Shown: positions 1 through 11,769 of the stretch, piece by piece
How the letters are laid out: each line of letters starts with the position of its first letter
Numbering within the stretch: the first letter of the stretch is position 1
Source of the DNA: Stemphylium vesicarium
Taxonomy: Eukaryota; Ascomycota; Dothideomycetes; Pleosporales; Pleosporaceae
DNA: 64,000 bases
Reading direction: 5' to 3'
Assembly: GCA_004380135.1 (NCBI GenBank)
Contig: QXCR01000045.1
Span: forward strand, 367,225-431,224
The notes under the pieces: generated by a model
The model's database searches: none
What the model was told of the DNA's origin: nothing
The model's input: the letters and a program-made list of their open reading frames with translations, nothing else
Position numbers and translations under genes: made by a program

Positions 1-1749
1 TTGCTTAGACTGCTCTTCGTTGTCGAGATCGGTGATGAGTTCTTTTGGCCCGTCTTCTTCGTCGCTACTCCAGTCACTGTCGGCGTCCTGTACGAGCTCG
101 TCGTCATCGCTTTGCTCTTTATCTTCATCGGAGAAGCCATTCCACTCCCCATCATCGTCCTGTTTCCTTGCCCGTTTAGCTCGGTATTTGGCATCTCGTG
201 CTGATCTTTGCTCGACGTAGTCGCCGTACATGGCATCAAGGTCTCGTTCGAGATGGTCTTCTTCATCATCGGTTTCGGGTTCCTCCTCGATTTCCTCGGG
301 CTTTTCCTTCTCAACGATTTGCGCCATCTTTCCCCTGGCGATCTTGTTGGAAGCACCGACCTTGTCGACAGCCTTCAAACCAAACAGGGATTCCTCGCCC
401 ATGGGGCCATTTTGTTCCAGACCGATTTCGAAGGGCGTAGCCATGTTCATCTGCAGTCTGGTGATTTCTTTCTGCTTGCGTTCGTTCTCAGCACGGCGCT
501 GCTTCTTCTTTGACTTGGAGTCCTTCTCCTTCAGACGCTCCAACTCCTGTTGGATCTGCATCTCCTCGTCCATGTCTTCGACTTCTGCAACCTCCTCTCC
601 TTCTTGTGCTTCTTTAGCCTTGGCCTCGTCGGCCTTGGCCTTGTTGGACGCGAAACCAAAGATTCCGCGTACCTTCAGTCGCCAGCGGAGGAGGCGCTTG
701 AAGTCGGCTCTTCCTAGGACCTTCAGATCGGCACAGCAGTCTCGGACTTCCTTGGTTGTCTCTGGGAGCTTGTCAATGGTAGCGACAGCGATGTCACCGT
801 TGGGCTTCTGCTCAAAGCTAAGCTTGTTCAAGCTACCCAGCATGGCAATAGGATCGGTGGTTTGGATAAAGTCGGATACTGGCGCCTCTTTGAATTGCGT
901 CCAGTCGCCCTCCTCGTAACCCTCACGCTTTCTCTTCTTGACCTCGGGCTTGAAAACCTTTGCTTCGTTGTTGGGCGTAGGGTCCGAGAGCTCGGCAAAA
1001 ACACTGCGGGCGTCGAGGAACTTGGGATCGAGGTGCTTGGGAGCTTTGTAGCCACGGCAGACGACGAAGATTTCGGCGGAGACGTTACGTGACGAGGGCG
1101 GCTTCGTTGCCTCAACCTTTGTGAAAAGCTGGTTGAAGACCCAGAGAAGCGAGTTGTAATCCTTTGATCTGAAAATCTTGGTGACGAAAGTTCCGCCCTC
1201 TACTAAGAATTCGGTGGCCAATTTCATGGACTGCAGCACAAGCTCAGCCTGAGTAAAGGCATCCTGCACCCACGCAGTTCCGACGTTGGGCGCACCATCG
1301 TGGAGCACCGTGTCGCACTTGAGATGCTTGAGATGCTGGCGCAGCGTCGCTCGGCATTTGTCTGTCGTGATATCGCTCTGGAAGGTGATGCAGCGCGGGA
1401 TAGGTTTGATTGGCGCGAGATCGACACCGACGATGAGGGAATGCGCGGGCATAACCTGGAGTTGTCAGTATAAAATTGGGTGCATGGCTTGTCGCAGAGA
1501 GCGCATACCTCGGAAGCGACTTGACACCATGATCCGGGCGCGGCGCAAAGATCAATCAAGACCTTGCTCTTCTCCAAGAAGTTGTACTTTTTGTTCAGCT
1601 GGATCAACTTGAAGGCGGCACGCGCACGGTAGCCCTTTTCCTTTGCGAGCTTGTACCATTTGTCGAGACGACCTTTTCCGTGCTAGGAGTCGTTAGTTGC
1701 TGTCATATGTACTAATTCAGTATTCGCGCACCTTCTTTTGGATCGCCAT
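1..1749 (-). CDS. SPB1: SPB1-type AdoMet-dependent pre-rRNA 2'-O-methyltransferase (3' part missing)
   Basis: Nucleolar FtsJ-family enzyme that, in yeast, 2'-O-methylates the 25S rRNA A-loop and is needed for 60S assembly. The gene runs off the left edge, so about 549 N-terminal residues are visible. Exons are 1732-1749, 1509-1682 and 1-1455. Two short GT-AG introns (1683-1731, 1456-1508) restore one frame. The first ATG at 1749 gives the basic start MAIQKKHGKGRLDKWY typical of the family. The SAM-binding motif DLCAAPGSW lies at residues 50-58. The catalytic K-D-K-E tetrad is visible: K31 (in AAFKLIQL), D117 (in VLHDGAP), K157 (in FVTKIFR) and E192 (in SAEIFVV). After about residue 300 the protein becomes a charged coiled-coil/acidic linker, as in Spb1. 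The C-terminal Spb1 domain would lie beyond the window. Family assignment is very secure. Confidence 0.95.
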
Positions 1750-2045
1750 GGCTGCGATCTGGTGTCGTGATACCGCGGGCAAAAGTTCGCGAACTAAATT
1801 TTGGGGAACGCGGACAATATCGCTAGGCGGTGGCAGAATCTTTGGAACCCTTGGGCCAGAAGCACGCTAACACTTTGTAGTGCACGGGACAATGCACCTG
1901 CGTCATGGCCAGACCAGCCAGCCCCGGCGCGCGCCTGGTCCCCGTCGGGATGAAGGTGAACGGCCTGCTTACATGTCTATTCTTCGCTAATCCTATGGAA
2001 TAGAGGCCTTATCGCCTGCTCAGCTCTCTAAATTTTCCCGTAGGA
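1750..2045. promoter_or_regulatory. Divergent intergenic region between SPB1 and the hydrolase gene
   Basis: This 296-bp stretch separates two head-to-head genes and must hold both promoters. I see no convincing TATA box, operator-like repeat or RNA gene in it. Confidence 0.5.
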
Positions 2046-4939
2046 ATGAGCCCACGCAAGAAGTCCAAACCAAACACCGAGGCGCCGCCTGCCGACGCCC
2101 CCAGTACAGGCACTGCAGGCCCACCTGATGCCAGCACGACCAACACCACAACGAACACGCCCAGTGGAAGCCAAATCCTGCAAGATGCGCCCTCAGACAA
2201 GTCGATAAGCGAATCGACCCCTTCAGTCGGAAATACAACACCAACAACGACCGGCTCACAGACACCACGGGGGAGGAAGTGGCTGTCAGGCTCAGGCAGT
2301 TGGCGATCAAAGGCGCCTGCCATAGTTCAGACTGCCAAAGAGAGCATCGGTGTGAGTGGGGGCGCGACCAACGAGCTCCCTGGACAAGAGGCAAAGAAGC
2401 CAAAAGACGCGTCGCCCAAGAAATTCCTCATGAAGCGCAATTCAAGCAAGAGCGATGCCATACCTGCATCCATCACACAGGTCAACGTATCCTCAGGCGG
2501 CCTCATAGACGATTCGCAGAAGCCGAAGCCCGACCCGGAAGACGTCGAAGAACCTCCCACGCCCACCGTAGACGAGCCACCGCTACCCCCCGAACCCGCC
2601 AGGTCACAAATCAATGGAGCTGCAAGTACATGGGGGTGGAAAAGTTGGTGGTCGCGGCCAGATGGATATACAGATCCGGGCAAAGCCAAGAGTGAGGCAC
2701 AGTCGACCGTGGAGGCTGCCTCTACTACGCCTTTGCCCGGCCCAACACCCACAGAGGAGCCAGATGCCCAGGCCAAAAGTTTGGACACTGCGGCGGTACC
2801 AGATCAGACTGACCAGAATGGAGATGCCGAGATGAAGGACGCGCCAGAAATACCACCCAGTCAAGATGTGGAAGCAAAGGAGGCCCCGCCTTCTGCTGCT
2901 AGACGTCTGGCGAAAGCTGCGTCTGGTTCTTGGTTCTGGACGTGGAGCAGCGCACAGAATGCTCAAGCCAATCCGCCTCCGGTAGACCCACCAACGCAGG
3001 AAGGCGACGCGCCAAAGGCAGACCAATTACCTGAAGCCCCACCTGAAGCCCCTAATGAGACTATTGAGACGACCAAGACGGTTGAGCCAGCACCTACGCA
3101 GGAAGCTGTTGCTCCCGCAGAGCCGACTGCCGCCACTGAGGGTGCACAGTCTACAACACCTGCACCAAAATCCTCGAAACCTTCGGCATGGGCGTTTTGG
3201 TATCGAGGCAAGCCAGAGGATGAAAAGAAGCCGGGCTCGGCTGGGCCACAAAAGCATGTGGGCGAGGTGGCTGTTTTCGATACTCCCTCGCAATCAAACC
3301 CAGAGGCAGCACAGTTCAACGAGCAGGAGCAATCCAAGTCAGACTCAGACGTAACCAAGGAACCGCAAGCAGCACCCGAAGAGAAGCCAGCACCCAAGAA
3401 ATCCTTCGCTTCGTTACGAGGCCGGCCGAAGACGAAGGCGGCAGCGAAAGACACTCCTGCAAATAGCCCAAGTTCCAGCAAGGCTGCTACCCCAACCAAG
3501 ACCTCTCCTGTACGGGAACCTACAAAACCCCAGACAGCCCCGGCAGCCCGACCAGCACCAAAGCAGTCGGCGAAGGCCAAACAAGAGCCACCAAACCTCT
3601 TGTTGCCAGAGTTTAGAACCACCTACAACATGGTACAGCAACCCAACTTCTGGAAACAGATTCGCCAATACTTCCTTGGAGGCGAGCCTGGAGCTCCTCA
3701 TTTGCACATCAACCCAGCACCCCCGAAGATCAAAAAGGCTGTTGCGATCGGTGTGCATGGCTTCTTTCCTGCCCCCATCATCCAAAAGGTGCTCGGACAG
3801 CCAACAGGCACGTCAATCCGCTTCGCGAATGCCGCGGCAGCAGCCATCAAAGAATGGACTGAGGCCCGCGGGTACAGTCCAGAGATCGAGCAGATTGCGT
3901 TGGAGGGTGAAGGGTTCATCGCTGAGCGTGTCAACTCGTTGTGGAAGTTGCTGTTGAACTGGATCGACCACATCAAACAAGCAGACTTCATACTCGTAGC
4001 ATGCCACTCGCAGGGTGTACCTGTAGCGATGATGCTGGTAGCGAAGCTGATCCAGTTTGGATGCGTAAACGCGACGAGGATCGGAATATGTGCCATGGCT
4101 GGCGTCAACATGGGCCCATTCATTGAGTACAAGACCAAGTACTTCGGCCCCACCGCGGCCGAGCTCTTCGAGTTCTCGAACCCCAAGAGTCTGGTCAGCC
4201 AGATGTATCTCGCCGCTTTGGACGAGGTCCTTCGATTTGGTGTACGGATACTATACGTCGGTAGCATTGACGACCAACTCGTCTCGCTCGAGGCATGCCA
4301 ACCCCCTTCGTACTCAAAAGAAAACCTACTAACAACTCCCAGTCATCTACATTCTCCACGCTCTCGCACCCATACATCTACCGCGCAGTCTTCGTAGACG
4401 GCCGCATCCACGCCCCCGACTTCCTCACCCACCTCGTCGGCTTCACACTCAAGCTGCGCAACCTAGGCCTCCCCGACCACGGCCTCATCCGCGAACTCAG
4501 CCCCGCCCTTGCCGGCTCCCTCTACGGCGGCGAAGGCCACTCCCGCGTCTACGAAGACCCCAGCGTATACGCCCTCGCCGTCCAGCACGCCCTCGAAACA
4601 ACCTCCCTCCCCGTCCCCACAAATAAAGAGCGACCCGGCACAGCAGGTAGTTTCCAGGGTATCAACATCCCGATCATCGGAGAAAAGATCAAGGGCGACA
4701 AGAAGGAGGACGTGTATAAGCTCAGAGTCAAGGAGTATGAACCTAGTGCTACTACTACCAATCCCAACCCGTTTTTCCTGCCCTGGGCTATGAGGGGCTT
4801 GCTGGAAGAAGACATCGTCAAGAAGGAACTTGGCGAGGAAGTCGAGAGCTTGTTGGGCTTGTTTGAGAAGTGGAAACCCACGGGTAAACAGTTGAAGGAT
4901 GTCAAGTTTAGGCTGGAGGGTGTGAGGAGTAAGCTCTAA
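2046..4939 (+). CDS. YMC020W-like alpha/beta-hydrolase-fold protein
   Basis: Conserved fungal protein of unknown substrate, related to yeast YML020W. The N-terminal ~520 residues are disordered and rich in Pro, Ala, Ser and Thr. They carry three Trp-containing motifs (STWGWKSWWSRP, GSWFWTWSS, SAWAFWYRG) that look like repeated short linear elements. The hydrolase-like core follows: GVHGFFPAPI (oxyanion-like strand), PTGTS, and a possible nucleophile elbow ACHSQGVP. The frame is restored by joining 2046-4292 to 4343-4939, giving about 947 residues (GSIDDQLVSLE then SSTFSTLSHPYIYRAVF). The 50-nt intron has a perfect TACTAAC branch site and CAG acceptor but a GC donor. Catalytic activity is not demonstrated by sequence, and the family name is from memory of related fungal proteins. 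Confidence 0.85.
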
Positions 4940-5279
4940 AAAGAGGTTCATGGATGGCTTTTTTCATTCGGATCTAGATCGTCTTTTTCCAGGGTTTTCA
5001 AGGAGTTTGGGGATGGGATGGTTTAGCAGGCATACAAGGCGTTTTGATCATTTGATCCGAGGGAAAAGATACCATATACGAAGCAGAAGCAGAGGCGTGT
5101 ATCGCGTCTTAGCGTGATACAAGTAGAGTTCGTTCATACGCACGATCAATGGGATATGCCATTTACACCATCCTTCCTCCATGAACACATTGCATCTTTC
5201 TTACACTCTCCGCCTTCATCTTCCGTGATCCACCCTCGTCCTTACGTCTCCTCGTTCAAGAGTTGATGCCCATAGACAC
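4940..5279. other. Convergent 3' intergenic region
   Basis: This is the tail-to-tail spacer between the hydrolase gene and RPA3. It should contain both 3' UTRs. No RNA gene or repeat is visible. Confidence 0.5.
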
Positions 5280-5838
5280 TTAGTTGTCATCGTAGAAAAT
5301 CTCTTTGTACCGATGTGTAGCCTCCACAACCGCATTCGCTGCATTGAAATCTGATGCTTTGGTATTAGCCAATCTACTCCTCACACGACGGTGGTAAGAA
5401 AAGGAGAAAAGGGACATGCACATACCGATGTTGGTGCCGAAGTCTGTGACTGCTTGTACCTTGACGTGTAGATTTTGATCCACCTTGCCGATGATTTCCA
5501 CCGCGTGGCCGACGGCAAGGTGGGAGTCCTGGTTTCAAGATGTGTCAGCTACTTGCATTTTAATATTCCCATCACTCTTGCCCCTTCTCCTCTTCTCATC
5601 TCTTTCTGAATCGCCGTATTTCTTCGCTGCTGCTGCTGCCACCTTTCCGCCCAAATCCTCAACTATGCGAGTGAGAAAGCACACATACCCTATTCAGGAT
5701 AACGTCAACTTGGCCTCCAGCATCAATCACCGCCGTCTCGCCACGCAGTTGCACAACCTTCCCCAGCATGCGCACGATGCGGTGCTGGAAGTTTTGCAGG
5801 TGGGGGGCGAGGATGCGGGGGGTTTGGGGGTGGTCCAT
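5280..5838 (-). CDS. RFA3: Replication protein A subunit 3 (RPA14-type)
   Basis: Smallest subunit of the RPA single-stranded-DNA-binding heterotrimer, which acts in nuclear replication and repair. Three exons (5838-5689, 5528-5426, 5350-5280) joined by GT-AG introns give a 107-residue OB-fold protein, the usual length. Recognisable stretches are VRMLGKVVQLRGETAVIDAG in exon 1, RDSHLAVGHAVEIIGKV across the first junction, and the family-typical ending VVEATHRYKEIF. The ATG at 5838 opens with MDHPQTPRILAPHLQNFQ, where yeast and human homologues also begin the OB fold. A 14-G tract lies just upstream of the start codon. The gene is tail-to-tail with the hydrolase gene. Confidence 0.9.
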
Positions 5839-6413
5839 TGTTGTTGGTTGGAAGGGGGGGGGGGGGGATGCGGTGAGAGTTTCACCAAGTTGTCAAAACG
5901 TGTGAGATGTATGTGGAGATGCTTGGGCGTTGTAAGCAGCCGTTGGTGGTGTGAAATGCGGGGTGGAGAGTTCAAATGTTGACGTTGGTGTGGATGATGA
6001 TGGTGATGCGCGATGCGGGTACCCGTGGTCGGAAAGTGAAGGTTTGACGCGTCGCGTTGTGGGAAAGTGGGGTTAGCGTGGTGCGCTAGCACGTGATGCT
6101 TAATGGAGCTGTTTGTCTCGCGCTTTGTGCTCGGCTTCCTTGGCCTGTTACAAATTCACGCTGGAACGAGATGGCATTACTTAAGTAGTGGGCAACTCTA
6201 GTATTTCTAGAGAATGACCGAAAATCATCGTTTTGTCCTAAAGTCTAACTCCGTTTCGCGCTCCTACCGCTCTATATCCAAGTACATGGCCTCGCAGGAA
6301 TTCGCCTCCTTCAACTCGGTGGAAAGATTACAGTAGGAAATAGGATTTGCGTATTGAGTGCTTGAGCATCCCCTCCCCCATTTCCGACCAATCTTCATGC
6401 GGGTTGAGTTCTC
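5839..6413. promoter_or_regulatory. Promoter/5' region of RPA3 with a 14-G tract
   Basis: Upstream sequence of RPA3. The only structure I see is an uninterrupted run of 14 G at 5854-5867, 16 nt 5' of the start codon (C14 on the coding strand). Nothing else is recognisable. Confidence 0.5.
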
Positions 6414-7081
6414 CTACATGCCACCTTCCACGCGTCTTCCCCACAGTGCTAACGCATCCATATCAACCGTGTATTCTCCGTCTGAGTTGTTTTCCTCCTC
6501 GGCTTGAGCATCCAAAATGGCTGTGAGGTTGTCGTTTGGTAACTGAAAGTTGTGTGGCGGGGTCCCAGTACAAACACCAGAGTACGGCTCATCTTGCATC
6601 GCTGTGTTGTTCGGAAGAAATGTCGCTGAAGATTCGAAACCAATTGATTCTTCGACCGATGATTGCACTCCAGGCTGCAAGGCAGGGGTAGGCTACAGTA
6701 GCCGCGCTTGGAAGGGAAGCCTTGGTACTGATGAGGATAACGATGACGCTGCATCTGCGGTGATAAAGCCAAAGTCTGATCCGGATATGATGTTGTAGAT
6801 TCCTCAGTTCGCAGAGAAGAGGAGAACAGAATGAAAGTCGAAGTATTCGACGTAGTCAAGCTCGAGGATGTCACTACTGCGCCTGTCAACCAAGGGCACT
6901 CCGGTGCTGAAGGAGGAGAAGAAGACGAGGACCATACATTAGAAGAAGAGTGAGATACTGTGCTCGATTGCGCTTGAGATTGAGATGAAGACGAGGATTG
7001 ACTTTGTGCCTGTTGCTGGGCTTGGGCTTGGGCTGCTGCTTGGGCGGGTCCCAGGGGCGAGGCGAAGACGACGGGTATCAT
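6414..7081 (-). CDS. Doubtful Gln/Ser-rich hypothetical protein, structure unresolved
   Basis: I do not recognise this. Two overlapping minus-strand frames look partly coding. One, from ATG 7081, begins with a short hydrophobic stretch (MIPVVFASPLGPAQ) and runs into Ala/Gln/Ser repeats. The other, ending at 6414, has an acidic, protein-like ending (EEENNSDGEYTVDMDALALW). A real gene would need an intron near 6680-6750 to join them. Possible donors and acceptors exist there, but none gives a clean frame that I can defend. It may instead be a decayed gene or chance. Confidence 0.25.
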
Positions 7082-8232
7082 TTGTGCGTATACCAGGAAA
7101 AGAACTGTGAAAGATGCGCTTTCTTTTGCAATACTGTTTGGAACGGCCCGTATTTGCTTGCGACTCCGGCAGTGCATTCGATGTTGTTTCCCATCACGCA
7201 CTTCTTCGTCCTCTTATATACAACTACCTCTCGCAATCGCTCATGCTCTCATTTGACATTCCTTCACTAAGACAGCAATCCAATCGCAGCATGCACCACG
7301 AATTCCCGATCAAGCACCAAAACTGCATGACTACACCATTCCCCCATACTCCACCCAAACATTCTTTTCCTAGGTTAGTAGTCTTTGAACAAATTCAGCC
7401 TTATGGTACTCTTCTTCCTGTAGAAGACTCAATCGGGTTAGACCGGATTAGGTACCTAAATTCACATTGAAATGCCAACCTAGAAAGGTTGTCTGTCGAA
7501 TGGTCTTGCGTACCTGCGTCTCGGCGTCTCGGTGTTCTGATGCTCGGCTGAGCTTCATAGCCACGTGCGGAGCGGCTTTCAGCCGCAAAGGCTTGGCCGC
7601 GCTGACTTCTGGTTTGGGATGGTTTTGTGCAGGTGCTCGAATTGCCTTTATGGGCGTTTTGTGGGAGTGGGTAAAGTTGATGTGCATGGGCTACGCAGGT
7701 ACCGGGAGAGTAGCGCCCAAGCAGGATACGTTGCGAGGGCGCATGCGGTGGGCATTGTCAAGAGGAGTGAAAGGCTGGTGGGCTTTCCATCTTTTCCTAC
7801 TATCCCTTGGCCCAGAGGCCTTGTAAAACATTTCGATCGAGTAGCCAGCTTCGTGAGTATTGCGGCATTACGAGCGATGTTGTCGCAAAGCTGCGTTGGG
7901 CAAAGGCGACAAACAGCCTCGCAGCGTGTAGCATTGGTTTGTTGGAGCGCCTGCTACCGTTGCCAACGGCACTTTGTAATCACGCTCCAAATTCGAAAGG
8001 AAAAGTTGATTACCAAAAAGATCTCGTGCCCAGAGCCTTCGTGGACATTGCAGTCTGCACCTAACGTGCTCCTCCTCCCGAGGTCGTTCTGAGCGCACAA
8101 TGCCGAAACCCTCGCGCTAATGCCGCACCACACCCGCCCATCCCCACAACCACAGAATGTCACCCTGCCGCGCAAGAATCTACGACCTTGCGACCTTCCA
8201 GTCATACCACGATCAGGACAAAAAAAAAGGAG
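7082..8232. other. Intergenic stretch without a recognisable gene
   Basis: About 1.15 kb with only chance open frames on both strands. No promoter element, repeat or RNA gene stands out until the tRNA at 8233. Confidence 0.5.
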
Positions 8233-8322
8233 CTCCCCCGGAAAGGCTCGAACTTTCAACCTCCTGATGAGCTACAAGATGCTGTAACAGTCAGACGCGC
8301 TAGCCAATTGCGCCACGGAGGA
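8233..8322 (-). tRNA. trnN-GUU: tRNA-Asn (GTT) with a 16-nt anticodon-loop intron
   Basis: The reverse strand folds as a complete tRNA. The acceptor stem TCCTCCG pairs with CGGGGGA (one U-G), and the discriminator is G. The D arm is GCGC-AATTGGCTA-GCGC. The anticodon stem TCTGA/TCAGG has loop C-T-GTT-A-A with anticodon GTT at 8288-8286, and the T arm is GAAAG-TTCGAGC-CTTTC. A 16-nt intron (8284-8269) sits one base 3' of the anticodon, the canonical position for eukaryotic tRNA introns. The RNA polymerase III terminator is the T run just downstream on the minus strand (A run on plus, near 8220-8228). The D arm resembles eukaryotic tRNA-Asn. Confidence 0.92.
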
Positions 8323-8778
8323 TGTTGAGCAGATGTTGCTCGTGGCTTATTGTCATGTGATTGATGGAAGAAAGAAACATTGTAACCATTATGACCCTCG
8401 GACTTTTACAAGATTGCGTGGCTCGCGGACATCCGCGGCCCAAAGCTGAGGCATGGAATGAAATGTCTGAGTGGGCATAGTGGGGGACGGGTGTGGGTCT
8501 TCCTCGCTTACACGGAGCATACAGCGTTGCAGAACAAATTGGGACGGAACAATGTATGGTATTAGCCTTAATGATGTCGCTATCTTTGTCCCTGTAGAAT
8601 TCAGCGTTGTAACGTGTAGGGTATATGTAACATGCATGCGATGCCCAGTGCAACTTTTCGTTGCTCCATCGCAGCCAAACCAACTATAATCTCCGCTCGC
8701 TATGCAGTAAAAGATGCCATAAATATATTTCATGTCGAAGGTCATGCTCTGCTAGGCCCTGACAAGAAGCCCTACGCT
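8323..8778. other. Spacer between tRNA-Asn and the BRCT gene
   Basis: This holds the tRNA 5' flank and the 3' end of the BRCT gene. No further feature is visible. Confidence 0.45.
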
Positions 8779-10726
8779 TCATGTGCTCTTGCGGCCTCGC
8801 TTCTTCTTCTCCTTCGACGGTGTGCTGTCAGCGGCGGGCGGTTTCACCTTGAACTCATCGCTGTCAAGATCGAGAACGCCGCGAAAGATGCTGTACATGA
8901 AGAGATCTTTGGTATAGCATGTTACGCCGTCTTTCATCAGCTTTTGCGCTTCTTGGTCGTCATCGGGGTTGTTCGCGAGCACGATGCTCTCTCCGGTCGA
9001 CTTCATCCTGGTGCTAGTCACACTCTCTGCACCCGCCGCTGTGCAAACTGCCGTAATCTCTGGGAAAGATTCGAATGTAGCCTTGAGACTTTTTGTGAAA
9101 TGAAGAGTGTATCCCTCGAGGGGTCTTTGCGGCTGACCAAAGACGTTGTCGAATTTGAACTTCCATTCATTCTCTTGCTTAGCGATAGAGGGCTTATAGG
9201 CCGACAAAGGAAGCAAGCGCCCCTCCTTCGCTGACTCTAGTAGCCATGTGTCGGTCACGATGGGAATGCCACGCGCAATAGCGTATAGTACTTTTGCCTT
9301 CTTCTGGAGATTTCCGTCTCTTACACTGGAACACATCAGCAAATAATACCTTAGAGTCTTGTTCAGGCTTACCATAACACGTTGAAGTCGTCATTCAGTT
9401 TCTCCACGTAAGCTCCTCCTTGCTTCTTCAGCAACTTGACAGCTTGACTTGTCTTCGTAATGGTGGAATTGCTAGAGGCTACGCGTGGCGGGGGGGCATC
9501 GTACGTCTCTGCTGTTGTATGTATCGATTGCTGGGAGCTTCGGCGAGACTTTGTAGAACTAAGTTCTATTGCCTGACTCGATGTATCAACCTCAACCACC
9601 TCTGATAGCCGCTTCTTCCCTTTCTTGGTTGGTTTACGTGATGCTACTTCGATATTGCTTAACCGACTGTCTTGTGTGTCTTCATCATCACTTGTCTTGG
9701 CACGCTTGATGGGTCCAGCGAGTGCCTCGTGCTCAGACTCGGAGGCATCTTCCATAGCGGATGTGCTGCGCTTCCTGGACGACTTGGGTGGAATCTGGAC
9801 TTGTGGTGAGCTGTTGTTGACTACGCGGAGTGAAACTCCGTCATGGTGGGCGACTGGTCCAGTAGTAGAGACATCAGCCGATAGAGAAACAGTCGCGTTC
9901 TGGGGCGTCTTGAAAGGTGATGGCGGCTTGTCCTGTGACTCGCCTGTGCGAGCGGTGGAGAAAGCCTCGGGTACTGACTCCGGCTCTGGCTCTAGTTCCC
10001 GTGATGGGATAGGAGTGTCTTTGACAGGTTCACTTCCCTTTTCAGCGAAATTTGGTGGGTTGATATCTGCTGCTACAGAATTCGACGCGCTGTTGACCCG
10101 AGCTGCTGTTGGCGTTTCTTGAACTACCAGGGACTGTTGATGTGGAAGCTGTGGGGTCGCTCGAGGCCGTGACCTGTTGTTTTGAGGTAGTGAAACGACA
10201 GTGTGCTCATTCAAATCTTCGTCCTCTGTCTCATCTTCTGGTGTTCCACCTACGCCATTGGCATCAGGAGCTGCCGACGAGTTGACCTGGATCTCGGTGT
10301 TGGACCATTTACATGTCAAAATCGATTCTGATGAGGGAAAACTTATTACGTCGCCATGACGGAGAAAAATGGCCTCTGTGCGATCACCATCGCGGGGCTG
10401 CAACTCGAACTTGGCAGGAGATGCAGAAGCTGGATGCGCTTGGCCGGGCGTAATGGTCAGTTTTTCGACGACGGCCTCTAGCTTGACACCAAACGGTCCG
10501 GCAACTAGCTATGTAAGGATTCGCACGGTAAATATGGAGGACATGACATACCGATGCGGCCAAGCTCCCGTTGCATACCTTGCAGGCGCGGAATCAGTGC
10601 GCGAACCACCACAAAGTGGTGAGCATTTACACCCAAGACGATGTGTGCGGTTCCCTCTTCCGGCAAGCCGACCTCATTTGACGAGCCCGGAGTATCGACA
10701 TGTCGCGAGGAGACCAGAGTCCACAT
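8779..10726 (-). CDS. C-terminal tandem BRCT-domain protein, MDC1/Mdb1-like architecture
   Basis: Probably a nuclear DNA-damage-response adaptor. Exons 10726-10552, 10504-9373 and 9325-8779, joined by GT-AG introns, give about 617 residues. The C-terminal ~200 residues form a BRCT pair. The first contains VLCVRDGNLQKKAKVLYAI and the diagnostic Trp in IVTDTWLLESAKEG. The second starts near PLEGYTLHFTKS and ends YTKDLFMYSIFRGVLDL. A long Ser/Pro/Glu-rich linker precedes it, with KRAK and KKGKKR basic patches. The N-terminus (MWTLVSS...) through LRHGDVISFPSSESILTCKW resembles the end of an FHA fold, but the usual GR/SxxH core is not clear. FHA plus C-terminal BRCTs would match fission-yeast Mdb1 (about 620 aa), and this is inference. 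An upstream exon is possible because the frame stays open to 10780. Confidence 0.8.
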
Positions 10727-11769
10727 GATTGAGAGTTGTTCGACGCGTCGTGGCGAGATGGATGGTGAACGCGCGATCACGTTTGTAAGATGGAAGCGCT
10801 TGTGCTAGCGGCGACGTGCAGAATAAGTGGGCCACATACCCTGTGATTGGATAACGCCAGCGAGCGCCACACTTGTGCTGCAGTACGGAGAACCGGCTCT
10901 TCTTCTTCACCCACGCCACAAGGGGCACATGTGCATTCGGAGCCATGTTTGCACATCTACGTGCTATTCGTTTTGTCTATGCAGTCTATTCACTATCCAA
11001 ACTCCATGCAATTCGCTCCCAATGTTCAGGATCCAACAGGTCTCAGTGGCTGGGTGGCCTGAGTCGAAGAACAATAGTAAGGAAGTCGCGCTATCGCATT
11101 AACAAATCTTCCTACGCCGCAAACAGCGTACCTTATAGCTCTCGATAAATTAATGAACGACTCTGCGACTCGCTGTAAGACAGGAGAAGTGCAACGACAG
11201 AGAAGATTGGTTCTGCGTCACCAAATTGGGATTTCTCGAAGCTGGTCATCTGGCGCACGCAAGTGAAGGAGTACTGGAACAATAGCAAGGGCTTCAAGAC
11301 CGCATGTACACCTTGAATCTAACCCGCTATAGTGGTGAGTCGACGGCGGAACAATCCCACGCTGCTGCTGTAGTTGCTATTATCCGCTTGGGAGCCGAAC
11401 GCGCTTCCCCCAGTCACCTCATCAGCTACAATGTCTAGCATCAATATCCAACGCGAAAGTATCGTGGAATGCTAGCTATTATATCTGCTTCTCCACACGA
11501 TACTTCTACTTCTGCGCTGCCGGAATCTTTCGTTCTTTTCCAGTAACCACTGCTTTTGACCTTTCTTCCGGGCCCTTGCAGTTTGCGACTTCTCACAAGT
11601 CTCACAAACTTCACAAGATTACTTTAGCGGCAAAGTCTGGCCACTTTCTTTTGACCTTTAGCACAGCCCCACCTACCTCGGCACCTATCTTAGGACCTCA
11701 CCTCCCGATAACGTACCTCCCTGACCCTTCATCACCACATCGCCAGACGACTTATCGTCGCAAAGTGTT
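10727..11769. promoter_or_regulatory. Divergent promoter region of the BRCT gene and ste2
   Basis: This 1.04-kb head-to-head spacer lies between the BRCT gene (-) and the pheromone receptor (+). The stretch from 11520 to 11760 is pyrimidine-rich, as in fungal 5' UTRs. I cannot name a pheromone-response element with confidence. The part next to 10727 may contain a missing first exon of the BRCT gene. Confidence 0.4.

Noticed and set aside
2963..3622. 219-codon minus-strand frame inside the hydrolase gene
   Set aside because: Antisense shadow of the GC-rich Pro/Ala-rich coding region, without homology features.
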